Of a DNA stretch of 8,264 nucleotides, positions 1 through 5,762 are shown piece after piece. Source of the stretch: Planctomycetota bacterium (GTDB lineage: Bacteria; Planctomycetota; GCA-002687715; DRQF01); assembly GCA_024275615.1 (NCBI GenBank), contig JAJRYU010000514.1:1-8264 (forward strand). Reading direction: 5' to 3'. Position 1 is the first letter of the stretch. Each line of letters opens with the position of its first letter. A model generated the notes under the pieces. That model was not told the DNA's origin and did not search any database. It worked only from the letters and a program-made list of their open reading frames with translations. The position numbers and the translations under genes were made by a program.

Positions 1-509
1 TGCCCAGCGATGCTGTGGCAAGACGCACAAGAAGGCGCGCCGTTTTGCAACCGAGTTCGACCACTGAAAAGGGCTCGGCCGATTTCAATGTCCTCTGCAG
101 TGAACGCACGATCCGATAGGTTGACTCCGGCGAATTGCGAACGTTCAAGAGCCGATTCGGCCTTGATCAGGTCGAGCAAACGCCTGGCTCTGTCCTTATT
201 CATCCCGGCCACCTTGGGCATCGGTACGTTCCTGGCCGCCGAAAGGAGCTTCTTGGCATAAGAATCTCCACTCGCAAGGACGGCCGGCGGATCGAGAATG
301 AATTTCAACAGCCAGTCACGTTTTTGGCGTTCTTCGACGTTTTTCAAGTCCGGACCCGTGAGTGGTCCGCCACCGATGGTGTGACAACTGGCACAATTCG
401 CTTTGAAATACTCTGCCGTCTCCTGTGCCTCTGCAGTGCCGCAGAGGAATAGGAAAATGCCGACAAGGGCGGCGGAAGAGATCCACGACGATTTAGATGA
501 GAGCCCCAT
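1..509 (-). CDS. Diheme c-type cytochrome, secreted (3' end beyond left edge)
   Basis: Reading the minus strand from ATG at 509 gives 169 codons before the window ends. Residues 1-28 form a signal peptide (Lys near the start, hydrophobic run 12-24, probable cleavage after AEA at 26-28), so the protein is exported. Two haem c attachment motifs are visible: CASCH at 39-43 and CASCH at 161-165. The first domain continues with GPDL (52-55) and a VPMP stretch (95-98) whose Met97 is the likely axial ligand. The second opens with LF-G-(N)GAP before its CXXCH. The arrangement resembles diheme electron-transfer cytochromes that, from memory, often head respiratory complex operons; I cannot see the partner genes. 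GGGGA lies 6 nt before the ATG. It follows the activator gene on the same strand after a 264-nt gap containing its own -24/-12 promoter, so it is probably a separate regulated unit. Confidence 0.88.
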   Translation of the reverse strand, partial: MGLSSKSSWISSAALVGIFLFLCGTAEAQETAEYFKANCASCHTIGGGPLTGPDLKNVEERQKRDWLLKFILDPPAVLASGDSYAKKLLSAARNVPMPKVAGMNKDRARRLLDLIKAESALERSQFAGVNLSDRAFTAEDIEIGRALFSGRTRLQNGAPSCASCHSIAG

Positions 510-546
510 GGCATTCCCCGTTTCGTTAATGAGACGGGAGTCTATT

Positions 547-562
547 TGCAGTCCGCGTGCCG
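547..562 (-). promoter_or_regulatory. Sigma-54 (-24/-12) promoter of the cytochrome gene
   Basis: On the minus strand the 16 bases read CGGCACGCGGACTGCA. Against the consensus TGGCACG-N4-TTGCW, 10 of 12 specified positions match, with the essential GG (561-560) and GC (549-548) exactly 10 bases apart. The predicted transcription start is near 536, giving a leader of about 27 nt before the cytochrome ATG at 509. The position and the presence of dyads upstream support the call. Confidence 0.75.
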
Positions 563-589
563 CTAGCTCCGGGCATGCGCGTCAACATC

Positions 590-614
590 TAAGTCATTAT
601 CAATACATGACTTA
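590..614. promoter_or_regulatory. Enhancer-like dyad, copy 1 (TAAGTCAT-N9-ATGACTTA)
   Basis: A perfect 8-bp inverted repeat with a 9-bp AT-rich spacer. It is centred at 602, about 66 bp upstream of the predicted sigma-54 start for the cytochrome gene. Near-identical copy 2 lies at 697-721. The size and two-copy layout fit a binding site for a Fis-type HTH dimer, most simply the activator encoded next door at 774-2147. The arms are AT-rich and no U-tract follows, so it is not a terminator. Confidence 0.68.
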
Positions 615-662
615 AGAACTACTGCGGGACATAGGAGGGCGCCCATGATGGGTGGAAGTGCA

Positions 663-678
663 TCCGCAAGTATGCGGA
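663..678. repeat. Short inverted repeat TCCGCA-N4-TGCGGA between the two enhancer-like dyads
   Basis: A perfect 6-bp stem with a 4-nt loop. A second small dyad, CCCAT-G-ATGGG, sits nearby at 642-652. Neither is followed by a T-tract on the minus strand, so neither reads as an intrinsic terminator for the activator gene ending at 774. They could bind a bending protein or a second regulator, or mean nothing. Confidence 0.3.
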
Positions 679-696
679 GGATCTGAGAAAGTCGGC

Positions 697-721
697 TAAG
701 TTATGATTTACAAATGACTTA
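697..721. promoter_or_regulatory. Enhancer-like dyad, copy 2 (TAAGTTAT-N9-ATGACTTA)
   Basis: It matches copy 1 at 15 of 16 arm positions and keeps the 9-bp spacer, although the spacer sequence itself differs. That is the pattern expected when only the arms are contacted. Its centre (709) is 107 bp from that of copy 1, close to ten helical turns, so both sites would lie on about the same DNA face. It sits about 173 bp before the predicted cytochrome transcription start. Confidence 0.68.
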
Positions 722-773
722 TGTCCGCATAGTCCAGTTATCAGCAACACGCCCAAGGAAAGCACCCTGGACG

Positions 774-2147
774 TTAGCGCGCCATGAAATTCTCTCGCCT
801 GATATCGAGGTTCTTCATGATTTTTTGCAGAGCTGCACGGGTCAATCCACAAGCTGTGGCAGCCTGGGAGACATTTCCACAGGACGATTTTAGAGCGTCT
901 TCAACAAAGCGTTGCTGGAAGCGTTGGATCGCCATGCGTTTGCCTTCGTCGTAATTGACCCCGTCAGATTCGACAACAACGATATCGAAATGATGAGGGA
1001 CAAGACGGGCTCCGGTGCAGGCAACAAGAGCCCGCATGATGGCGTTTTCAAGCTCGCGTACGTTTCCAGGCCAAGCATGACTGCGCAAGAATCGATCGGT
1101 CTCGATATCGATTGCAGGAATGGAGGCCCCTGGGCCTCGGCAGTCGGAAGCATGATGCTCAACAAAGTGGCGAGCCAATGCTGTGATGTCATCTGGACGA
1201 TCCCTCAAAGCGGGAATTTTCAAATGGAGCACACGCAAGCGATAGAGAAGGTCACTGCGAAACTTCCCTGCTTCAACGAGTGATTCAAGATCTTGGTTCG
1301 TGGCAGCCAACAAACGGAAGTCCACGTTCACGTCTTCAGTACCGCCGAGAGGTCTTACGACTTTGTCTTGCAAGACGCGCAACAACTTACCTTGGAAGGC
1401 CGGTGACATGGATGCGACTTCATCAAGAAAAACAGTGCCGCCCTTGGCAAGTTGAAATAACCCCAATCGGTCAGAGTCTGCACCGGTAAACGCTCCTTTT
1501 TCATGCCCAAAGAGCTCAGACTCTAGAAGTGTGTCTGGTAGAGCTGCGCAATTGACGGCGTCGAATCGCCGCGATTCAACCTTGCTCCGCCGGTGGATCT
1601 CCCGGGCTACAAGTTCCTTGCCCGTTCCTGTTTCTCCTTCGATCAAGACCGGAAGAGCGGTCGTCGCAATCCTCTCGATCTCGCCCATGAGACGCTGCAT
1701 ACTCTCGTCGTGAGCAACAAATTGAGTCGTTCTTGATGTCGAATTCGACCGCGTTGCCAAGAGACGTTGGCCGATAGCACCGACAGCATCCAACATGTCA
1801 TGGTTGTCAAACGGTTTGGCGATGAAATGAGCAGCACCAAGTGCCATGCATTCCACAGCCAGTTCGATCGTGCCGAAGCCAGTCATGAGGAGAACATCAA
1901 TCCTCAAGTTTTCCCGGCGAATCGCCTCAAGAAGCTCGATACCCGTCATTCTGGGCATGCGAATGTCGGAAACGACCAAGTCGATTCCGCCCTGCCGAAT
2001 GATCTCCAACGCGCGCAAGCCATCGGGTGCACAGCGGACTTCAGCGCCGAGAACGGAGATGAGCTTCATGAGCCCTCGGCGTACATCCTCCTCGTCATCG
2101 ACAATGAGAATCTCAAGTCCACTCAGATTGGCTTTCTGCTCGCTCAC
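774..2147 (-). CDS. NtrC-family sigma-54-dependent response regulator
   Basis: This 457-residue protein has the full NtrC layout. The receiver (about 11-125) has acidic residues D17/D18, phospho-acceptor D61 in VVSDIRMP, T89 and K111. The AAA+ domain (about 143-375) has Walker A GETGTGKE (171-178), an intact sigma-54 contact loop GAFTGA (218-223), Walker B GGTVFLDE (236-243) and arginine-finger region FRSDLLYRL (296-304). A Fis-type helix-turn-helix covers about 413-450. With GAFTGA intact it should activate sigma-54 polymerase. The start is GTG at 2147, overlapping the kinase TGA at 2144-2146 and preceded by TTGGAGAAAG; this overlap implies translational coupling and a cognate kinase-regulator pair. 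Likely targets are the -24/-12 promoters beside it. NtrC, ZraR or NorR identity cannot be claimed: the input is a receiver, and no known binding consensus is matched. Confidence 0.95.
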   Translation of the reverse strand: MSEQKANLSGLEILIVDDEEDVRRGLMKLISVLGAEVRCAPDGLRALEIIRQGGIDLVVSDIRMPRMTGIELLEAIRRENLRIDVLLMTGFGTIELAVECMALGAAHFIAKPFDNHDMLDAVGAIGQRLLATRSNSTSRTTQFVAHDESMQRLMGEIERIATTALPVLIEGETGTGKELVAREIHRRSKVESRRFDAVNCAALPDTLLESELFGHEKGAFTGADSDRLGLFQLAKGGTVFLDEVASMSPAFQGKLLRVLQDKVVRPLGGTEDVNVDFRLLAATNQDLESLVEAGKFRSDLLYRLRVLHLKIPALRDRPDDITALARHFVEHHASDCRGPGASIPAIDIETDRFLRSHAWPGNVRELENAIMRALVACTGARLVPHHFDIVVVESDGVNYDEGKRMAIQRFQQRFVEDALKSSCGNVSQAATACGLTRAALQKIMKNLDIRRENFMAR

Positions 2148-4357
2148 GCACTTTCTCCAATCCTCTTTCCTTGACCGTTCACAGCGCTACGCGCTGGTAA
2201 GGCCTGCCGATTCTTGTCCGGCATCCTAACACGAAAAATCGTCGCCGCAGATTCACTCTTCATCAACTCAAGAGTTCCTCCCATCTCCTCGATGATCCGT
2301 CGCGACGTGGGGAGCCCAAGCCCAGTGCCTTCTCCAGGTTTCTTTGTCGTAAAAAACGAGTCAAAAATCCGGCTTTGGTTTTCTGGCAAGACCCCTGGAC
2401 CATCGTCGACAACATCGCAGACAACATAGCCATCGGTGTGGTGTAAGACCAGCCGCACTTCAGTCCCGTCTTTCTCAGCGGATTGGATGCCGTTCATGAC
2501 CAGATTGACAAGCACCTGGCGCAATTTGTATTCATCAGCATCGAGGAGGCTCTCGCGCTCAGGCATGTCGCAAACAAGTTGAATTCCCTGGCTCTTGGCG
2601 AGGGGCTTCAAGAACCTCATGACGTCGTCGACAACATCAATTAGGTCGAGCTCGACAATGTCCGAGTCTCCGCCGCGGACGTTGTCAAGTAGATCGCGAA
2701 TGGCGCGCTTGCAAGCTTTCGTATTTCGCCCGATCACCTCGACATGTTCACGGAACGGCGAGTCGCTTGGCAGCTCATCAGCCATCATTTGGTTGTACAT
2801 GGAAATGGAAGCCAGAGGATTATTGATCTCATGGGCGACAGCAGATGAAACTTCGCCAACAACGCTCATACGCTCGTGAAACGACTGCCTCTCCGCCATT
2901 TTCAAACGATCTGTGATATCCCGGCTCACTAAAAGTCGGCCGCCGATGGCCGCACGTGACGGCAGATCCGTGGCATGCACCTCGTAAGTCCGACCGTCAA
3001 TTTGCAACTCACAAGTTTGATCGCCTTTTTGCGCGCTCACCAGACATGCCGCACAGTTGAGGTGCGATGCAGCACAAGATTTCTGTTTGGAACTTTCGGG
3101 CCCCATGAGCAACAAGTTGTGGATCGGCTGCGCGGCAGCATTCGCGAGAATGACCTCATTCTCTGCTCCAAGGAGGCACAAACCGTCGCGCATGGATTGA
3201 ACGACCAGATCAAGCTCGTCTCTCTTTCGTTCTAAGTCCAAGGTCCGGCTTTCCACGGCGTCAGCCATGGCGTTGAAAGCAGAAGCCACAACGCCAATTT
3301 CATCTTCCGCCATGATGGGAACCCGGAATCCAGTGTTGCCATGACCAATTTCTTCCGCCGCCGAACGCAAGCGATTCAAGGGCAAGACGATAAAACCAGC
3401 AGTTATTAAGACGGTGACTAAGGCCAGGATCATGATCAAAAGACCAGTACCAAGATAACGATTCTGCAAATCGCGAATCGGCGCCATTGCCGAATGGGAG
3501 TCCAACTCGACGCGTGTACTCCAACCACTATCACCAAGTTCTTCTGTCTTGGCATACAACCCCGTACGCCGACTCCTTGGACGAGTCAGTTTCGCCTCGT
3601 CACTTCTCACCTTGATCGCCCAAGCATCGTCCACGAACTGGTTGTTCTTGCCGTTGCCTCGCAAGAGCCATCTCGGCACAACAAGATCGTTCCCGTCTTG
3701 ATCCTGCAAGATGAGCTTGTCTCTGGCATCATCGGAAAGAAGTTGCTCATCGATACCTGGCACCGACGACAAAAAACGTCCGATGTGCACCCATGCGCTC
3801 AGACGGCCAATGACGCGCTTACCATCAAGATCGAGAACAGGGGTGTTGATGGCAAAAACAGGGACAGGATCAACGTCGTTACGGGGCACAAAAGTGCTAT
3901 ACCACAGGCCGGCCTCGTGAGTCGCTCGCTTGGCCAACTCTGCCATCGCTGGCGCTCTCTTTTCTCGAGATCCTGCAACGAGGTGACCTTGTGTGTCCCA
4001 AACTGAACAGTCGAGAAAACAATCAACGAGAGGAGTTTTGTTGATGCGAAGATGCCTTGAGAGTTTTTTTGCGTCCGCATGCTCTCCTTCTTCAGTGATG
4101 CTGCGAAGGTGCTCACGGATCAAACCATCAGAGGCAAAATCCTGAACTCGCCTGCCCAACAAGTCTCGGGCTGCCTCGATTGAACTGGCGCGTGCGACCG
4201 CCACGGCTTCGAGGCGCATTTTTATTTCATGCTCCAAGGCGGTTCTTGCGAAACGCGAAACGAGAACACCGCCGACGGCCAGCATGACAAGGCATAGAAA
4301 CAAAAAAGTGAGGGGGAGTTTGTACTTGATTGGCAACTTGGCAAGTGGATCACGCAT
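2144..4357 (-). CDS. Membrane sensor histidine kinase (Cache-like sensor, HAMP, Cys-rich PAS, HisKA, HATPase)
   Basis: This 737-residue protein has TM1 at about 14-34, a large periplasmic region (about 35-300, the size and style of a double Cache sensor), TM2 at about 303-326, HAMP to about 370 and a PAS domain at about 378-482. The HisKA domain has phospho-acceptor H509 in VAHEINNP. The ATPase domain has N622 in the N box, DDGPGV (651-656), FDSFF (665-669) and GEGTGLGL (675-682), so it looks catalytically competent. The PAS carries C428, H432, C435, C438 and C449, the first four packed into eleven residues; this could bind metal or an Fe-S centre, or act as a thiol switch. The ATG at 4357 has AGGGAG upstream and lies 20 nt after the preceding gene's stop; the 3' end overlaps the activator gene. 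It very probably phosphorylates D61 of that activator. The ligand is unknown. Confidence 0.95.
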   Translation of the reverse strand: MRDPLAKLPIKYKLPLTFLFLCLVMLAVGGVLVSRFARTALEHEIKMRLEAVAVARASSIEAARDLLGRRVQDFASDGLIREHLRSITEEGEHADAKKLSRHLRINKTPLVDCFLDCSVWDTQGHLVAGSREKRAPAMAELAKRATHEAGLWYSTFVPRNDVDPVPVFAINTPVLDLDGKRVIGRLSAWVHIGRFLSSVPGIDEQLLSDDARDKLILQDQDGNDLVVPRWLLRGNGKNNQFVDDAWAIKVRSDEAKLTRPRSRRTGLYAKTEELGDSGWSTRVELDSHSAMAPIRDLQNRYLGTGLLIMILALVTVLITAGFIVLPLNRLRSAAEEIGHGNTGFRVPIMAEDEIGVVASAFNAMADAVESRTLDLERKRDELDLVVQSMRDGLCLLGAENEVILANAAAQPIHNLLLMGPESSKQKSCAASHLNCAACLVSAQKGDQTCELQIDGRTYEVHATDLPSRAAIGGRLLVSRDITDRLKMAERQSFHERMSVVGEVSSAVAHEINNPLASISMYNQMMADELPSDSPFREHVEVIGRNTKACKRAIRDLLDNVRGGDSDIVELDLIDVVDDVMRFLKPLAKSQGIQLVCDMPERESLLDADEYKLRQVLVNLVMNGIQSAEKDGTEVRLVLHHTDGYVVCDVVDDGPGVLPENQSRIFDSFFTTKKPGEGTGLGLPTSRRIIEEMGGTLELMKSESAATIFRVRMPDKNRQALPARSAVNGQGKRIGESA

Positions 4358-4377
4358 GCAGGCCGCTCCCTATTTCT

Positions 4378-4707
4378 TCAGCTTTGATCGTCTTGATCAA
4401 GTATATCGTTGGCCCAACAAAATGCGGCGACAGTGGCAGGCATTCCTAATGTCGCGGAAACAAGGGAAACCACCTGATCGATTTCTTCTCGGTTGATTCC
4501 AAGTCGCAGTGCCTTTCTCACGCTGGCATGCACTTGACCTTCACGCATGGCTCCCATGGCAATACCGATCTTGACCAGTCGAACAGTCTTCGCATCTAAA
4601 GGGCCATCGCCACCTTGACGGTGAATGAGATCCCAGGCTTCGCCCAGATCGGGGAATCGTTCGACGAATCGAGTGTATGCTTGAGGGGGTTTAGATCCTT
4701 CGGACAT
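4378..4707 (-). CDS. Carboxymuconolactone-decarboxylase / AhpD-like small protein
   Basis: This 109-residue helical protein matches the CMD/AhpD-like family. It has the conserved run MGAMREGQVHASVRKAL (51-67, with E56 and H60), then LGINREEIDQVVSLV and a C-terminal helix with GMPA (88-91). The redox CXXC pair of true AhpD proteins is absent: the only Cys is C97, so an AhpD-type disulfide reductase role is unlikely. A decarboxylase role is not supported either, since there are no aromatic-degradation genes nearby. ATG at 4707 is chosen because AAGGAG (4719-4714) sits 6 nt upstream; the frame stays open to 4938 but that extension lacks a comparable ribosome site and runs into the divergent regulatory DNA. 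It is the first gene of the operon, 20 nt before the kinase, so it may serve or modulate the sensing system. Confidence 0.85.
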   Translation of the reverse strand: MSEGSKPPQAYTRFVERFPDLGEAWDLIHRQGGDGPLDAKTVRLVKIGIAMGAMREGQVHASVRKALRLGINREEIDQVVSLVSATLGMPATVAAFCWANDILDQDDQS

Positions 4708-4752
4708 GAGGCTCTCCTTGGCGATTCCAACATGTGAGGCAAGACTTAACAA

Positions 4753-4772
4753 CACGAGTAGAGGCACTCGTG
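4753..4772. repeat. Perfect inverted repeat CACGAGT-N6-ACTCGTG in the operon leader
   Basis: A 7-bp perfect dyad with a 6-nt spacer. If the weak -24/-12 promoter at 4783-4798 is used, the transcript would begin at about 4772, so this would form a stem-loop at the very 5' end of the operon mRNA. Alternatively it is an operator next to the start site. Its sequence does not resemble the TAAGTCAT dyads. Confidence 0.5.
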
Positions 4773-4782
4773 GACGCCATAG

Positions 4783-4798
4783 AGCAAACCAAAGACCA
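4783..4798 (-). promoter_or_regulatory. Possible sigma-54 promoter of the CMD-kinase-activator operon
   Basis: The minus strand reads TGGTCTTTGGTTTGCT. The TGG and TTTGCT parts and the 10-base GG-GC spacing fit, but CACG of the -24 element is not conserved (8 of 12 specified positions). It would give a leader of about 65 nt. If real, the operon is autoregulated from a region shared with the hemerythrin promoter. Confidence 0.38.
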
Positions 4799-5000
4799 AA
4801 GCTTGGAAACTCCGAGAATCGGCTATGAAGCCGGTGAAACAGCCATGGCGGCCAATCCAGGACCCCGCGGCCTCCCCTTCCAGACGCCAATAGCGCACTT
4901 TGGCGCAGCCGACCCGCAGATTGAGTCAAATTGCGCAACTCCGAGGCTCAAGATCATGAGCGATCGCTGGCAACACCGTGATTCCGACTCTTATCGAAGA
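4799..5000. other. Divergent regulatory region with several small dyads; no gene seen
   Basis: This stretch lies between the operon and hemerythrin promoters. It contains CGGCT-N4-AGCCG (4820-4833), TTGA-G-TCAA (4921-4929), TTGCGCAA (4931-4938) and AGCGATCGCT (4959-4968), plus a 9-bp direct repeat AACTCCGAG at 4808 and 4937. No copy of the TAAGTCAT-N9-ATGACTTA dyad is present; the nearest trace is one TAAGTC half-site at 4742-4747 (minus). Reading frames crossing here show no recognisable protein. Enhancer sites for the hemerythrin promoter are expected here but cannot be assigned with certainty. Confidence 0.45.
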
Positions 5001-5016
5001 TGGCACGAAGCTTGCG
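5001..5016 (+). promoter_or_regulatory. Sigma-54 (-24/-12) promoter of the hemerythrin gene
   Basis: The sequence TGGCACGAAGCTTGCG matches TGGCACG-N4-TTGCW at 11 of 12 specified positions, with correct GG-GC spacing (5002-5003 and 5014-5015). Predicted transcription starts near 5027, 30 nt before the ATG at 5057. An intact sigma-54 activator is encoded by the divergent operon about 300 bp away. Confidence 0.88.
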
Positions 5017-5042
5017 AGAAAGGTCGTCAAATCCCCTGTCCC

Positions 5043-5047
5043 AGGAG
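5043..5047 (+). promoter_or_regulatory. Ribosome binding site that sets the hemerythrin start
   Basis: AGGAG lies 9 nt before ATG 5057. It favours this start over the in-frame ATG at 5000, which overlaps the -24 promoter element and so could not be on the transcript. Confidence 0.75.
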
Positions 5048-5056
5048 CAAGAACAA

Positions 5057-5713
5057 ATGAGTCTTCAAGACGATCCACCGGCAATCCCAGATGGCCATGA
5101 GTGCGAACAGAAAGAATGCAAAGAACACGACTGTGATGGTTACGAGGAAGCCGCGATAGGTTGCGGCGGTGCCGGATCCATGGTCACCGAGGAGGAATTC
5201 TATAATGCCCTCCCGGTAGGGCACATGGTGAAGACTTTTATGGACGAGCATCAGTCAATTCGGCTGAAACTTGATCGCTTGGAGGTACTGGCGAGCGATC
5301 TGGAATCAGATCCGGGTACAAGACTCAAAACTCTTCAGGAAATGGCGAAATTGGGAAAGAGCCTTGTTGGGGCTGAACCCCACCACCAACGAGAAGAAGA
5401 TGTCTTGTTTCCGGCACTCACTCAATTGGGATTAGTCGGTCCGCCCGCCGTCATGACGGAGGAACACGTCGAAATCCGACGCCTGAAACACTTGGTTCGT
5501 GACCTTCCAGCCGGCCTGATGGACAACCCTCAGGAATCGACAGCCAAACTGATCCAGGGGGCACGCTACCTCGTTGGCATGCTGCGCCAGCACATTGACA
5601 AGGAAAATAGAATTCTCTATCCCATGTCCGTGCAGTTCATCAATAGCGAAGAAAAGTGGGCGACCATGAAGCAGAAAGCTGATGCCATCGGCTATTGCTC
5701 GTTCGACGACTGA
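5057..5713 (+). CDS. Hemerythrin-domain (DUF438-like) protein with Cys/His-rich N-terminus
   Basis: This 218-residue soluble protein has a hemerythrin-like four-helix bundle over about 53-192. Candidate di-iron ligands are H65, H109/H110, E113/E114 in the HHQREEDVLFP stretch, H137 in MTEEHVEIR, and H179 and E183 in QHIDKEN. The HHxREExxLFP...GPPxVMxxEH wording is that of DUF438-type hemerythrins, a group linked to O2 or NO binding, iron storage and stress protection. The N-terminal tail (about 13-38) is unusual: H14, C16, C21, H24, C26 and C36 could bind a metal, and C214 lies near the C-terminus. No signal peptide or membrane segment is seen, so it is probably cytoplasmic. It is driven by its own -24/-12 promoter, divergent from the kinase operon, and ends at a hairpin shared with the next gene. 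O2, NO or redox chemistry is inferred from the family. Confidence 0.9.
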   Translation: MSLQDDPPAIPDGHECEQKECKEHDCDGYEEAAIGCGGAGSMVTEEEFYNALPVGHMVKTFMDEHQSIRLKLDRLEVLASDLESDPGTRLKTLQEMAKLGKSLVGAEPHHQREEDVLFPALTQLGLVGPPAVMTEEHVEIRRLKHLVRDLPAGLMDNPQESTAKLIQGARYLVGMLRQHIDKENRILYPMSVQFINSEEKWATMKQKADAIGYCSFDD

Positions 5714-5733
5714 GATTCGAGATAGACTGGGCA

Positions 5734-5762
5734 AAGGAGCCAAGGCCAATTATTGGCTCCTT
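5734..5762. terminator. Bidirectional terminator between convergent genes
   Basis: A perfect 10-bp stem, AAGGAGCCAA pairing with TTGGCTCCTT, encloses a 9-nt loop. It starts 20 nt after the hemerythrin stop. The TAA of the minus-strand regulator (5750-5752) lies in the loop, so its last codons form one arm. The T-tracts are short on both sides (TT on plus, TTT on minus), so efficiency may be modest. Confidence 0.75.

Noticed and set aside
732..772. GTCCAG...CTGGAC as a terminator for the activator gene
   Set aside because: The stem is only 6 bp with a 29-nt loop and no T-tract on the minus strand.
3494..4006. Plus-strand 170-residue frame opposite the kinase gene
   Set aside because: It is antisense to the periplasmic sensor coding region, with no motif and no ribosome site supporting it; other frames opposite the kinase and activator are alike.
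4708..4938. N-terminal extension of the CMD-family protein, giving 186 residues
   Set aside because: A strong AAGGAG precedes ATG 4707. The extension is low-complexity in character, matches nothing in the family and runs through the predicted promoter.
5000..5056. Upstream ATG extending the hemerythrin protein by 19 residues
   Set aside because: It overlaps the -24 promoter element and lacks a ribosome site; ATG 5057 has AGGAG at a good distance.
4734..5060. Plus-strand 108-residue frame across the divergent regulatory region
   Set aside because: It has no recognisable domain and covers two promoter candidates, several dyads and the hemerythrin leader.
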